Positions 23,260 through 32,986 of a stretch of DNA of 64,000 bases are shown here, piece after piece. Both the position numbers and the translations under genes were made by a program. Below the pieces are notes generated by a model. The model searched no databases and had not been told where the DNA came from. It was given only the letters and a program-made list of their open reading frames with translations. The number at the start of each line of letters is the position of its first letter. Position 1 is the first letter of the stretch. Location of the stretch: positions 62,001-126,000 of the forward strand of contig CAAEVH010000024.1 in the NCBI GenBank assembly GCA_900759445.1, in the 5' to 3' direction. Source of the DNA: an uncultured Raoultella sp. (GTDB taxonomy: Bacteria > Pseudomonadota > Gammaproteobacteria > Enterobacterales > Enterobacteriaceae).

Positions 23260-23275
23260 TTAAGAAGTTGTTAAG
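23260..23275. promoter_or_regulatory. QseB/PmrA-type tandem half-sites
   Basis: TTAAG-N6-TTAAG lies between qseB and ygiW; on the minus strand it reads CTTAAC-N5-CTTAAG, the layout of the PmrA box, which QseB-type regulators also recognise. It is 51-66 bases before the ygiW ATG and 86-101 before qseB. Confidence 0.55.
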
Positions 23276-23325
23276 TTTTGCCTGATGTAATCATGGTCAT
23301 ATAACCAGACAAGGGAGAACATCTT

Positions 23326-23733
23326 ATGAAGAAAATGGCTGCAATGACCGCGATCGTCGCTTTAATTTCTATGCCGGTGCTGGCTGCTGAACAAGGTGGT
23401 TTTAACGGACCGGGCGCGACGCAAACCAGCCAGACGTCTACGCAAAAAGGCGGTTTTATTGGCCCGAGCGGGAGCGTAACGACGGTGGAAAACGCCAAAT
23501 CCTTGCGTGATGACACCTGGGTGACCCTGCGCGGTAAAATCGTGCAGCGGATTTCCGACGATCTGTATAAATTCCAGGATGCTTCCGGGACGGTGAATGT
23601 GGATATTGACCATAAGCGCTGGAACGGCCTGACCGTCACACCGCAGGACACCGTTGAGATCCAGGGGGAGGTCGACAAAGACTGGAACTCGGTTGAAATC
23701 GATGTGAAGCAAATCACTAAAGTCGCGCCGTAA
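23326..23733 (+). CDS. ygiW: BOF-family periplasmic stress protein YgiW (VisP)
   Basis: Periplasmic OB-fold protein linked to stress resistance and, in Salmonella, to virulence (VisP). It has 135 residues with a signal peptide ending near VLA-AEQ. A short sequence GGFNGPGA is echoed by GGFIGPSG about 20 residues later, giving a small internal repeat before the OB fold (about residues 50-133). It is divergent from qseBC, which regulates it in other enterobacteria. Confidence 0.92.
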   Translation: MKKMAAMTAIVALISMPVLAAEQGGFNGPGATQTSQTSTQKGGFIGPSGSVTTVENAKSLRDDTWVTLRGKIVQRISDDLYKFQDASGTVNVDIDHKRWNGLTVTPQDTVEIQGEVDKDWNSVEIDVKQITKVAP

Positions 23734-23805
23734 TCTCGACATCGCGCAAGATCGGTCAGGAATCGCTATCCTCGCTCTGCCAGAGTATGTCCGCAGGAGG
23801 AGACG

Positions 23806-24675
23806 ATGAACGAGACCAGAACCAGCCCGGCGTACGCCGGGCGTTTCCAGCGAGTGTGTTTATACATTGAGCGTCATCTCGATGAACCCCTGTCGCTGGA
23901 GACGCTGAGCGCGATCGCGCACAGCTCGCCGTATCACTTTCACCGGCAATTCACTGCCTGTAGCGGCATACCGCTATATCGCTATATCCAGTGGCTACGT
24001 CTGCGCCGCGCTTGCTGGCGACTGGCGTTCAGGCCGCAGGATAAAATCATCGATATTGCCCTTGATGCCGGCTTTCAGAATCCGGAATCGTTCAGTCGTG
24101 CTTTCCGTGCCGCGTTCGCTCAAAGCCCCAGCCAGTTCCGTCAACAGCCGGACTGGCAGGAGTGGCACCGACGCGTTCCGAAACATACGTTACAGGAGCA
24201 ACATCCGATGGTGGTTAAAATAGTCCAGTTCCCTGAGACGCAGGTGGCGATGTTGCGCCACCGCGGCAGTCCTGATTTGGTCAATGCTACGGCGGCGCAG
24301 TTTATTGCCTGGCGTAAGGCGAGCGGGTTATCGCCGATCGCCACCAGCGCGACCTGGGGCGTGTCGTGGGACGATCCCGCGACCACCCCCGCTGACGATT
24401 TCCGCTTTGATATCTGCGGGTCGGTCAGTGAACCGATAGCGGAAAACACCTTTGGCGTGGTGAATGGCACTATTCCGGGCGGGCGATGCGCAGTGGCGCG
24501 CCACCACGGCTCTCTGGATACGCTCGCGCAAAGCATCTGGTCTCTCTACCGCGACTGGCTACCGACGTCGGGTGAAACGCCACGCGATTTTCCGCTGTTT
24601 TTTCGTTACCTCAACTTTGTCCATGAAGTCGGCGAACACGAGCTACAGACCGATATTTATCTGCCGTTACGCTGA
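23806..24675 (+). CDS. AraC-type regulator with GyrI-like ligand domain
   Basis: 289-residue fusion. The first part (about 10-115) holds the paired helix-turn-helix motifs of AraC regulators (LSLETLSAIAHSSPYHFHRQF and IIDIALDAGFQNPESFSRAF). The second (135-289) is a GyrI-like effector-binding domain similar to the stand-alone E. coli YgiV, with WGVSWDDPATTP and FRFDICGSVSEPI. An internal ATG at 24208, preceded by AGGAG nine bases upstream, could make the GyrI half alone. It sits where ygiV sits in E. coli, between ygiW and parC. The ligand is unknown. Confidence 0.88.
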   Translation: MNETRTSPAYAGRFQRVCLYIERHLDEPLSLETLSAIAHSSPYHFHRQFTACSGIPLYRYIQWLRLRRACWRLAFRPQDKIIDIALDAGFQNPESFSRAFRAAFAQSPSQFRQQPDWQEWHRRVPKHTLQEQHPMVVKIVQFPETQVAMLRHRGSPDLVNATAAQFIAWRKASGLSPIATSATWGVSWDDPATTPADDFRFDICGSVSEPIAENTFGVVNGTIPGGRCAVARHHGSLDTLAQSIWSLYRDWLPTSGETPRDFPLFFRYLNFVHEVGEHELQTDIYLPLR

Positions 24676-24796
24676 TTAGCGCCAGCGGAATCCTCAGCCG
24701 ATCTCACGGCCTGTGACTCAGGGCGTGAGATCGGGTATTATCGCCGGTAGTTTTGCCGCCCGCACGGTCGGTACGCAGATTGAGGATTCACGATTA

Positions 24797-27058
24797 ATGA
24801 GCGATATGGCAGAGCGCCTTGCGCTGCATGAATTTACGGAAAATGCTTACCTGAACTATTCCATGTACGTCATCATGGACAGGGCGTTGCCGTTTATTGG
24901 CGATGGTCTGAAGCCGGTCCAGCGTCGCATCGTTTATGCGATGTCTGAGCTGGGGCTGAACGCCAGCGCGAAGTTCAAAAAGTCCGCCCGCACCGTGGGT
25001 GATGTGCTGGGTAAATATCACCCGCACGGCGATAGCGCATGCTATGAAGCTATGGTGCTGATGGCGCAGCCATTCTCCTACCGCTACCCGCTGGTGGATG
25101 GGCAGGGGAACTGGGGGGCGCCGGACGATCCTAAATCCTTCGCCGCGATGCGTTATACCGAATCCCGTTTGTCGAAGTATGCGGAACTGCTGCTGGGCGA
25201 ACTGGGGCAGGGAACCGTCGACTGGGTGCCGAACTTCGACGGGACGATGCAGGAGCCGAAAATGCTGCCTGCGCGTCTGCCGAATATTCTGCTGAACGGC
25301 ACTACCGGCATCGCCGTCGGTATGGCAACCGATATTCCTCCGCACAACCTGCGTGAAGTGGCGCAGGCGGCGATTACCCTGATCGAAAAACCGCAGACCT
25401 CGCTCGACGAACTGCTGGATATCGTTCACGGACCCGACTACCCGACCGAAGCCGAAATCATTACTCCACGCGCGGAGATCCGCAAAATCTACCAGAACGG
25501 CCGCGGTTCGGTGCGGATGCGCGCGGTATGGAAAAAAGAGGACGGCGCGGTCGTGATTACGGCGTTGCCGCATCAGGTTTCCGGCGCCCGCGTGCTGGAG
25601 CAAATTGCCGCTCAGATGCGCAACAAAAAGCTGCCGATGGTTGACGATCTGCGCGATGAGTCGGACCACGAAAACCCGACTCGCCTGGTGATCGTCCCGC
25701 GTTCGAATCGCGTGGATATGGAACAGGTGATGAATCATCTGTTCGCGACCACCGATCTTGAAAAAAGCTATCGCATCAACCTGAACATGATCGGCCTCGA
25801 CAACCGTCCGGCGGTGAAAAACCTGCTGGAGATCCTCGCGGAGTGGCTGACCTTCCGCCGCGATACCGTGCGTCGTCGTCTGAACTACCGCCTGGAGAAA
25901 GTGCTCAAGCGTCTGCACATCCTCGAAGGTTTGCTGGTCGCGTTCCTCAACATCGATGAAGTGATTGAAATTATCCGCCACGAGGATGAACCGAAGCCGG
26001 CCCTGATGTCACGTTTTGGCATCAGCGAAACCCAGGCGGAAGCGATCCTTGAGCTGAAACTGCGACACCTCGCCCGACTGGAAGAGATGAAGATCCGCGG
26101 CGAGCAGAGCGATCTGGAAAAAGAGCGCGATCAGCTGCAGGCGATTCTGGCCTCTGAACGGAAGATGAACAACCTGCTGAAGAAAGAGCTGCAGGCCGAT
26201 GCCGAAACCTTCGGCGACGATCGTCGTTCACCGCTGCGCGAGCGCGAAGAAGCAAAAGCGATGAGCGAGCACGACATGCTGCCGTCTGAACCGGTGACCA
26301 TCGTACTGTCGCAAATGGGCTGGGTGCGAAGCGCCAAAGGCCACGATATTGACGCGCAGGGCCTGAGCTATAAAGCGGGCGATAGCTGGAAGGCGTCGTC
26401 GAAAGGCAAGAGCAACCAGCCGGTGGTGTTTATTGATACCACCGGGCGTAGCTACGCCATCGATCCTATTACGCTGCCGTCGGCACGCGGTCAGGGCGAG
26501 CCGATTACCGGCAAACTGACGCTACCGCCGGGCGCCAGCGTTGAACATATGCTGATGGAAAGCGACGATCGCAAGCTGCTGATGGCCTCCGACGCCGGCT
26601 ACGGTTTCGTCTGTACCTTTAACGATCTGGTAGCGCGCAACCGCGCAGGCAAGGCGCTGATTACGTTGCCAGATAACGCGCGCGTCATGGCGCCGCTGGT
26701 GATTGAAGATGATTCAGACATGCTGCTGGCGATCACCGCTGCCGGACGCATGCTGATGTTCCCGGTCAGCGACTTACCGCAGCTGTCGAAAGGTAAGGGG
26801 AATAAGATTATCAATATTCCGTCGGCGGAAGCGGCTTCCGGTCAGGATGGCCTGGCGCACTTGTTCGTGCTGCCGCCGCAGAGCACGCTGACTATCCACG
26901 TCGGGAAGCGCAAGATTAAACTGCGTCCCGAAGAGCTGCAAAAAGTCACCGGTGAGCGCGGTCGTCGCGGCTCGCTGATGCGCGGACTGCAGAAAATCGA
27001 TCGTGTGGAAATCGATTCACCGCGTCGGGCATCGTCGGCGGGCGATAGCGAAGAGTAA
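24797..27058 (+). CDS. parC: DNA topoisomerase IV subunit A
   Basis: Breakage-reunion subunit of topoisomerase IV. The start at 24797 ([10 protein letters not shown]) gives 753 residues (E. coli 752); the open frame extends 28 codons upstream without similarity. The catalytic tyrosine lies in the AAMRYTES segment (Tyr120 by E. coli numbering). In the quinolone-resistance region, [11 protein letters not shown] keeps Ser80 and Glu84, the quinolone-susceptible state. C-terminal beta-pinwheel motifs are present ([17 protein letters not shown]). E. coli has mqsRA and ygiS just upstream; here they are absent. Confidence 0.97.
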   Translation: MSDMAERLALHEFTENAYLNYSMYVIMDRALPFIGDGLKPVQRRIVYAMSELGLNASAKFKKSARTVGDVLGKYHPHGDSACYEAMVLMAQPFSYRYPLVDGQGNWGAPDDPKSFAAMRYTESRLSKYAELLLGELGQGTVDWVPNFDGTMQEPKMLPARLPNILLNGTTGIAVGMATDIPPHNLREVAQAAITLIEKPQTSLDELLDIVHGPDYPTEAEIITPRAEIRKIYQNGRGSVRMRAVWKKEDGAVVITALPHQVSGARVLEQIAAQMRNKKLPMVDDLRDESDHENPTRLVIVPRSNRVDMEQVMNHLFATTDLEKSYRINLNMIGLDNRPAVKNLLEILAEWLTFRRDTVRRRLNYRLEKVLKRLHILEGLLVAFLNIDEVIEIIRHEDEPKPALMSRFGISETQAEAILELKLRHLARLEEMKIRGEQSDLEKERDQLQAILASERKMNNLLKKELQADAETFGDDRRSPLREREEAKAMSEHDMLPSEPVTIVLSQMGWVRSAKGHDIDAQGLSYKAGDSWKASSKGKSNQPVVFIDTTGRSYAIDPITLPSARGQGEPITGKLTLPPGASVEHMLMESDDRKLLMASDAGYGFVCTFNDLVARNRAGKALITLPDNARVMAPLVIEDDSDMLLAITAAGRMLMFPVSDLPQLSKGKGNKIINIPSAEAASGQDGLAHLFVLPPQSTLTIHVGKRKIKLRPEELQKVTGERGRRGSLMRGLQKIDRVEIDSPRRASSAGDSEE

Positions 27059-27379
27059 GATGAGCCTCCCCTGCTATCCGGTAGGGGTGGCTAAAATTTG
27101 CCGCAAAATCGTTGTTTATTCAGGTGTTGCGATTAACAATAGGCGCAAAATCATTCAAGATACGTCGGGGCGGCCAGCAAATGACCCCCGACGCCTGCAA
27201 TCTGCTAAACAGCGAGTCAGTACCCTATACACGTGAGCGGCGCTTAAATGCCACGGCGAGCGTGTCAGGCGTGTCGTGCACGTGCGGTCACGATGTACCG
27301 GGCGATATTGCCGTTCGCGCGCATACGAGCTGAAGTTTAACGGGTATCATTCTAAGCGGTTTGGGTTTTAGAGGTAGCT
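27059..27379. other. Intergenic region parC-plsC
   Basis: 321 bases with no convincing gene. It contains one 8-base inverted repeat, CGTCGGGG (27163-27170) with CCCCGACG (27186-27193), with a 15-base loop and no T-run, and an A+T-rich stretch before it. It probably carries the parC end and the plsC promoter. Confidence 0.5.
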
Positions 27380-28117
27380 ATGCTATTTATTTTTCGACTA
27401 ATTGTTGTTGTTATTTATTGTCTCTTTGTGTGCATATTTGGCTGTATTTACTGCTTGTTCAGCCCGCGTAATCCTAAACACGTGGCCACCTTCGGGCATC
27501 TGTTTGGCCGACTCTCTCCGCTATTCGGCCTGAAGGTAGAAACGCGTAAGCCTGCTGATGCAGAGAGCTATGGCAATGCGATCTACATCGCTAACCATCA
27601 GAACAACTATGATATGGTGACGGCATCAAATATCGTACAGCCGCCGACCGTAACCGTGGGTAAAAAGAGCCTGGTGTGGATCCCGTTTTTTGGTCTGCTC
27701 TACTGGTTGACGGGGAACCTGCTGATTGACCGAAATAACCGGGCGAAAGCGCATGGCACTATCTCGCAGGTCGTCAATACGTTTAAAAAACGCAAAATCT
27801 CTTTCTGGATGTTCCCGGAAGGTACGCGCAGCCGCGGCCGCGGTTTGCTCCCCTTTAAAACCGGCGCTTTCCACGCGGCTATTGCCGCTGGCGTACCGAT
27901 TATTCCGGTGTGCGTTTCCAATACATCGAATAAAATTAACCTCAATCGCCTGAACAATGGTTTGGTGATTGTCGAAATGCTGCCGCCGGTCGATACCAGC
28001 CAGTTTGGTAAAGAGGGCGTACGTGCGCTGGCAACGCACTGCCGCGAGCTGATGGCGGCGAAGATTGAAGAGCTGGATCGCGAAGTTGCTGAGCGCGAAG
28101 CGGCGGCAAAGAAATAA
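27380..28117 (+). CDS. plsC: 1-acyl-sn-glycerol-3-phosphate acyltransferase
   Basis: Adds the second acyl chain to lysophosphatidic acid, making phosphatidic acid at the inner membrane. It has 245 residues, as in E. coli. An N-terminal hydrophobic segment is followed by the acyltransferase motifs NHQNNYD (HX4D, about residue 73), FPEGTRSRGRG (about 147) and VPIIPVCV. A TAGAGGTAG ribosome site precedes the ATG. ftsP follows 85 bases downstream. Confidence 0.96.
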   Translation: MLFIFRLIVVVIYCLFVCIFGCIYCLFSPRNPKHVATFGHLFGRLSPLFGLKVETRKPADAESYGNAIYIANHQNNYDMVTASNIVQPPTVTVGKKSLVWIPFFGLLYWLTGNLLIDRNNRAKAHGTISQVVNTFKKRKISFWMFPEGTRSRGRGLLPFKTGAFHAAIAAGVPIIPVCVSNTSNKINLNRLNNGLVIVEMLPPVDTSQFGKEGVRALATHCRELMAAKIEELDREVAEREAAAKK

Positions 28118-28202
28118 ACCAGGAACTGCCGCGATAGCGCGAGCACAGGGCTAGCGGGAAACGAATTCCCTTTTTGATGAGTTAGTATTCCATGGAGTTA
28201 AT

Positions 28203-29615
28203 ATGTCACTCAGTCGGCGTCAGTTTATTAAGGCTTCAGGCGTAGCGCTGTGCGCGGGAGCCGTGCCGCTGAACGCACATGCCGCCGGCCAGCAGCCAGC
28301 CTTGCCGGTTCCACCGCTGCTGGAATCCCGCCGCGGTCAGCCGCTGTTTTTAACTCTGCAGCGGGCGCACTGGTCATTTACCCCGGGAACGCGCGCCTCG
28401 GTATGGGGTGTGAACGGCCGCTATCTCGGGCCGACGATCCGCGTGTGGAATGGCGATGATGTTAAGCTCATTTACAGCAACCGCCTGACGGAAAACGTCG
28501 CCATGACCATTCGGGGCCTGCAGGTTCCCGGTCCGCTGATTGGCGGCGCGGCGCGAATGATGTCGCCGAACGCTGACTGGGCGCCGGTGCTGCCGATTCG
28601 CCAGAGTGCCGCCACGCTGTGGTATCAGGCGAATACCCCGAACCATATGGCCAGACAGGTCTATAACGGTCTGGCGGGTATGTGGCTGGTGGAAGATGAA
28701 ATCAGCAAAAACCTCCCGGTTCCTAATCACTATGGCGTGGATGACTTCCCGGTGATTATTCAGGACAAGCGGCTGGATAATTTCGGTTCGCCGGAATACA
28801 GCGAGCCCGGCAGCGGCGGTTTTGTCGGCGATACGCTGCTGGTAAACGGCGTACAGAGTCCGTATGTCGAAGTGTCGCGCGGCTGGGTGCGCCTGCGTCT
28901 GCTGAACGCCTCTAACTCCCGCCGCTATCAGCTGCAGATGAGCGATGGCCGGCTGATACATGTCATCTCCGGCGACCAGGGCTTTTTACCCGCGCCGGTG
29001 TCGCTGAAACAGCTGTCGCTGGCCCCCGGCGAGCGGCGAGAAATTCTGGTGGATATGACCAACGGCGATGAGGTGTCGATTACCTGCGGCGAAGCGGCGA
29101 GCATCGTTGATCGTATCCGTGGCTTCTTCGAACCGTCGAGTATCCTGATTTCTACGCTGCTATTAACGTTGCGTCCAACGGGCCTGCTGCCGCTGGTCAC
29201 CGATAGTCTGCCGGTGCGTTTGCTGCCGACGGAGTTCTTGTCCGGCACGCCGCTTCGCTCACGGGATATCTCTCTGGGCGACGATCCGGGCATTAACGGT
29301 AATCTGTGGGATCCGCAGCGCATTGATATCACCGCCCAGCAGGGCACCTGGGAGCGCTGGACGGTGCGCGCCGATCGGCCGCAGTCGTTCCATATCGAAG
29401 GGGTGATGTTCCAGGTGCGTAACGTGAATGGCTCCGCACCGTTCCCGGAGGATCGCGGCTGGAAAGATACCGTCTGGGTCGACGGGCAGGTGGAACTCCT
29501 GGTGTACTACGCGCAGCCTTCCTGGCCGCATTTCCCGTTCCAGTTCCTGAGCCAGACGCTGGAGCTTGCCGACCGGGGTTCAATTGGCCAGATGCTGGTC
29601 AATCCGGCGCCGTAA
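28203..29615 (+). CDS. ftsP: Cell division protein FtsP (SufI)
   Basis: Periplasmic multicopper-oxidase-fold protein that stabilises the divisome under stress. It has 470 residues with a twin-arginine signal (SRRQFIKASG) ending near AHA-AG, so it is exported folded. Three cupredoxin domains can be traced (QVPGP, NASNSRRYQLQ, FHIEGVMFQV), but the histidine clusters of copper-binding relatives are absent, consistent with a structural role. A 10-bp hairpin follows the gene. Confidence 0.94.
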   Translation: MSLSRRQFIKASGVALCAGAVPLNAHAAGQQPALPVPPLLESRRGQPLFLTLQRAHWSFTPGTRASVWGVNGRYLGPTIRVWNGDDVKLIYSNRLTENVAMTIRGLQVPGPLIGGAARMMSPNADWAPVLPIRQSAATLWYQANTPNHMARQVYNGLAGMWLVEDEISKNLPVPNHYGVDDFPVIIQDKRLDNFGSPEYSEPGSGGFVGDTLLVNGVQSPYVEVSRGWVRLRLLNASNSRRYQLQMSDGRLIHVISGDQGFLPAPVSLKQLSLAPGERREILVDMTNGDEVSITCGEAASIVDRIRGFFEPSSILISTLLLTLRPTGLLPLVTDSLPVRLLPTEFLSGTPLRSRDISLGDDPGINGNLWDPQRIDITAQQGTWERWTVRADRPQSFHIEGVMFQVRNVNGSAPFPEDRGWKDTVWVDGQVELLVYYAQPSWPHFPFQFLSQTLELADRGSIGQMLVNPAP

Positions 29616-29621
29616 TGCCTC

Positions 29622-29650
29622 ATACCCTGACTGAATCGCGGTCAGGGTAT
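29622..29650 (+). terminator. Terminator-like hairpin after ftsP
   Basis: ATACCCTGAC (29622-29631) pairs perfectly with GTCAGGGTAT (29641-29650) with a 9-base loop; the following AAGAAAAT is not a T-run, so termination strength is uncertain. Confidence 0.5.
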
Positions 29651-29737
29651 AAGAAAATCTCCCTTCATTTCCATCATCGATCCGGCTTATAATCGCCGCC
29701 CTTTGATTATTTTTTTATCATTTTTTCCGGAAGCAAT

Positions 29738-31921
29738 ATGAGCGCAATATCCCTGATCCAACCGGATCGTGACCTTTTTTCCTGGCCGCAGTACTGGGCC
29801 GCCTGCTTTGGCCCGGCGCCATTTTTACCAATGTCACGCGAAGAGATGGATCAACTTGGCTGGGATAGCTGCGACATTATCCTGGTCACCGGCGATGCGT
29901 ATGTCGACCATCCAAGCTTCGGAATGGCGATCTGCGGACGCATGCTGGAAGCGCAGGGATTCCGCGTCGGGATTATTTCCCAGCCTGACTGGAACAATAA
30001 AAATGACTTTATGCGCCTCGGCAAACCGAATCTGTTCTTCGGGGTCACCGCCGGCAATATGGACTCGATGATCAACCGCTACACCGCTGACCGTAAGCTG
30101 CGCCACGATGATGCTTATACCGCGGGCAATGTTGCCGGTAAACGTCCTGACCGCGCCACGCTGGTCTATACCCAGCGCTGTAAAGAAGCGTGGAAGGATG
30201 TCCCGGTTATCCTCGGGGGGATCGAGGCCAGCCTGCGTCGTACCGCGCATTATGATTACTGGTCTGATACCGTGCGCCGTTCGGTGCTGGTGGACTCGAA
30301 GGCCGATATGCTGATGTTCGGCAACGGCGAGCGTCCGCTGGTTGAAGTAGCGCATCGTCTGGCTGCCGGTGAGCCGATTGGCCAAATTCGCGACGTGCGT
30401 AATACCGCCATTATGGTCAAAGAAGCGCTGCCGGGCTGGAGCGGCGTGGACTCTACCCGTCTGGATACTCCGGGTAAAATTGACCCGATCCCGCACCCGT
30501 ATGGCGAAGACCTGCCGTGCGCGGATAACAAAACCGTCGCGCCGCCAAAACAAGAAGCCAAACGCGTCACCGTTCAACCGCCGCGTCCGAAGCCGTGGGA
30601 AAAAACCTATGTCCTGCTGCCTTCCTTTGAGAAGGTGAAAGGGGACAAGGTGCTGTACGCCCACGCGTCACGTATTCTGCATCATGAGACCAACCCGGGC
30701 TGCGCGCGCGCGTTGATGCAAAAGCACGGCGAGCGTTATATCTGGGTTAACCCACCGGCGATCCCGCTGTCGACGGAAGAGATGGACAGCGTTTTTGCGC
30801 TGCCGTATAAGCGCGTCCCGCACCCGGCATATGGCGACAGCCGTATTCCGGCTTACGAAATGATTCGTTTCTCGATAAACATTATGCGCGGCTGTTTCGG
30901 CGGCTGTTCTTTCTGTTCCATCACCGAGCATGAAGGTCGCATCATTCAGAGCCGTTCCGAAGATTCGATCATCAACGAGATCGAAGCGATTCGCGACACG
31001 GTTCCCGGCTTTACTGGTGTTATCTCCGATCTTGGCGGTCCGACAGCCAACATGTATATGCTGCGCTGCAAGTCGCCGCGTGCGGAACAAACCTGTCGCC
31101 GTTTATCCTGCGTCTATCCGGATATCTGCCCGCACATGGATACCAACCATGAGCCAACGATCAATCTGTATCGTCGCGCCCGCGATCTGAAAGGGATTAA
31201 AAAAATCCTTATCGCCTCTGGCGTGCGCTATGACATCGCCGTCGAGGATCCGCGCTATATCAAAGAGCTGGCGACTCACCACGTTGGCGGCTATCTGAAG
31301 ATTGCCCCGGAACATACGGAAGAAGGCCCGCTGTCAAAAATGATGAAGCCGGGTATGGGAAGCTATGACCGCTTTAAAGAGCTGTTCGATACCTATTCGA
31401 AGCAGGCGGGTAAAGAGCAGTACCTGATTCCGTACTTTATCTCTGCGCACCCGGGCACTCGCGACGAAGATATGGTGAACCTGGCCCTGTGGCTGAAAAA
31501 AAACCGTTTCCGTCTCGACCAGGTGCAGAACTTCTATCCGTCGCCGCTGGCCAACTCGACCACCATGTATTACACCGGCAAGAATCCGCTGGGTAAGATT
31601 GGCTATAAGAGTGAAGAGGTTGTGGTGCCGAAAGGCGACAAACAGCGCCGTCTGCATAAAGCGCTGCTGCGTTACCACGATCCGGCGAACTGGCCGCTGA
31701 TTCGTCAGGCGCTGGAGAGCATGGGCAAGAAGCATCTGATTGGATCGCGCCGTGACTGTCTGGTTCCTGCACCAACGCTGGATGAGATGCGCGAAGCGCG
31801 TCGTCAGAACCGCAACACCCGCCCGGCGTTAACCAAACATACGCCCATTGTGCATCAGCGTTCGAACGCCGGGGAGACGGCGAAGAAGCCCGTAAAACGT
31901 GGCAAGGTTGCCAGCCGTTAA
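29738..31921 (+). CDS. ygiQ: Radical SAM protein YgiQ
   Basis: Radical S-adenosylmethionine enzyme of the UPF0313 family; its substrate is not known. It has 727 residues. The Fe4S4-binding cysteines are in CFGGCSFC at residues 386, 390 and 393, after a large N-terminal domain ([20 protein letters not shown], cobalamin-domain-like). The C-terminal tail is basic and disordered (KKPVKRGK). It converges on dkgA across REP-like repeats. E. coli yqhG and yqhH, which lie nearby there, are absent. Confidence 0.93.
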   Translation: MSAISLIQPDRDLFSWPQYWAACFGPAPFLPMSREEMDQLGWDSCDIILVTGDAYVDHPSFGMAICGRMLEAQGFRVGIISQPDWNNKNDFMRLGKPNLFFGVTAGNMDSMINRYTADRKLRHDDAYTAGNVAGKRPDRATLVYTQRCKEAWKDVPVILGGIEASLRRTAHYDYWSDTVRRSVLVDSKADMLMFGNGERPLVEVAHRLAAGEPIGQIRDVRNTAIMVKEALPGWSGVDSTRLDTPGKIDPIPHPYGEDLPCADNKTVAPPKQEAKRVTVQPPRPKPWEKTYVLLPSFEKVKGDKVLYAHASRILHHETNPGCARALMQKHGERYIWVNPPAIPLSTEEMDSVFALPYKRVPHPAYGDSRIPAYEMIRFSINIMRGCFGGCSFCSITEHEGRIIQSRSEDSIINEIEAIRDTVPGFTGVISDLGGPTANMYMLRCKSPRAEQTCRRLSCVYPDICPHMDTNHEPTINLYRRARDLKGIKKILIASGVRYDIAVEDPRYIKELATHHVGGYLKIAPEHTEEGPLSKMMKPGMGSYDRFKELFDTYSKQAGKEQYLIPYFISAHPGTRDEDMVNLALWLKKNRFRLDQVQNFYPSPLANSTTMYYTGKNPLGKIGYKSEEVVVPKGDKQRRLHKALLRYHDPANWPLIRQALESMGKKHLIGSRRDCLVPAPTLDEMREARRQNRNTRPALTKHTPIVHQRSNAGETAKKPVKRGKVASR

Positions 31922-31932
31922 GTCTGTTGTAT

Positions 31933-32007
31933 GGCCCGGTGGCGCTTAGCGGGCCGGTAAAAACGGTGAACCACAGGCCGGATCGGCGTTAGCGCCATCC
32001 GGCCTGT
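31933..32007. repeat. Pair of REP-like palindromes (BIME-type)
   Basis: Two hairpins fill the ygiQ-dkgA gap. The first pairs GGCCCG (31933-31938) with CGGGCC (50-55 of the same hundred). The second pairs ACAGGCCGGAT (31973-31983) with ATCCGGCCTGT (31997-32007), with an inner GGCG/CGCC stem, and closely resembles the enterobacterial REP consensus (GCCGGAT...GGCGT...CGCC..ATCCGGC). Such elements often sit between convergent genes and can terminate transcription or bind gyrase. Confidence 0.8.
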
Positions 32008-32014
32008 TTACGTT

Positions 32015-32842
32015 CTATCCGCCGAACTGATCCGGATCCGGCCCCAGACGTTTGTTCTGGTCCAGTTTTGCCATCTCACCCAGTTCGTCTTTATCGAGAC
32101 GGAAATCCCAGACGTTGAAGTTCTCCGCAATACGTGCCGGCGTTACCGATTTCGGAATCACCACCAGCCCGTTGTCCAGGTGCCAGCGGATAACAATCTG
32201 CGCGGGCGTTTTACCGTATTTATCCGCGAGTTGGTGAACGATTTTTCGATCGAAAACGCCTTCTCCCCCTTGCGCCAGCGGACTCCAGGATTCCGTCTGA
32301 ATTTTATGCGTGGCGTTCCAGGCATGAAGCTGACGTTGCTGGAGTAAAGGATGAAGCTCTACCTGGTTTATCACCGGCACGACGCCGGTTTCATCCAGCA
32401 GCCGCTGGAGATGGTGCACCTGGAAGTTACAGACGCCGATGCTTTTGACCAGCCCCTCTTTTTGCAGCTCAACCATGCCTTTCCAGGCGTCAACGTAGTG
32501 GTCAATTGCCGGAACCGGCCAGTGCATAAGATAGAGATCGACATAATCGAGCTGCAGCTTGCGCAGGCTCTCTTGCAGCGCTTCACGAGGGCGTTTTTGG
32601 TCGTCGTTCCACAGTTTAGTGGTGATAAACAGCTCATCGCGGGGGATGCCTGCGCTGCGCAACGCATTGCCGACACCGGTCTCATTTTGGTATGCGGCGG
32701 CGGTGTCAATAGAGCGATAACCGACTTCCAGCGCCTTATGAATGGCGGAGACGACTTCCTCGTTGCCTGCTTTCCACACGCCGAGACCCAGTTGTGGCAT
32801 CAGGTTGCCGTCGTGCAGTTTTATAACGGTTGGATGTGTCAT
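32015..32842 (-). CDS. dkgA: 2,5-diketo-D-gluconate reductase A
   Basis: NADPH-dependent aldo-keto reductase (AKR5 family) that reduces 2,5-diketogluconate, methylglyoxal and beta-keto esters. It has 275 residues. The AKR fold shows GYRSIDTAAAYQNE (Asp and Tyr of the tetrad), TKLW (Lys) and DLYLMHWP (His), followed by SIGVCNF and the cofactor region IPKSVTPARIAENF. It lies 144 bases after yqhD in the same direction; in E. coli both are activated by YqhC upon aldehyde stress. Confidence 0.94.
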   Translation of the reverse strand: MTHPTVIKLHDGNLMPQLGLGVWKAGNEEVVSAIHKALEVGYRSIDTAAAYQNETGVGNALRSAGIPRDELFITTKLWNDDQKRPREALQESLRKLQLDYVDLYLMHWPVPAIDHYVDAWKGMVELQKEGLVKSIGVCNFQVHHLQRLLDETGVVPVINQVELHPLLQQRQLHAWNATHKIQTESWSPLAQGGEGVFDRKIVHQLADKYGKTPAQIVIRWHLDNGLVVIPKSVTPARIAENFNVWDFRLDKDELGEMAKLDQNKRLGPDPDQFGG

Positions 32843-32986
32843 GCCTTCCTCCTGTTAATGAAACTCAGCGGTGTACATTCCGCTAAGGGGTAGCATTAAG
32901 TCTGGACGAAATAGCTAAAAACGGTAGTAAAACTCTTCTCCTTCCCGCAAGTTCGCGGCAAGAAGAAGAGAGGGATAAAGGGAAAC

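Noticed and set aside
24794..25981. 395-codon minus-strand frame across parC
   Set aside because: It is antisense to parC, which matches a known protein along its full length; high G+C third positions create long shadow frames.
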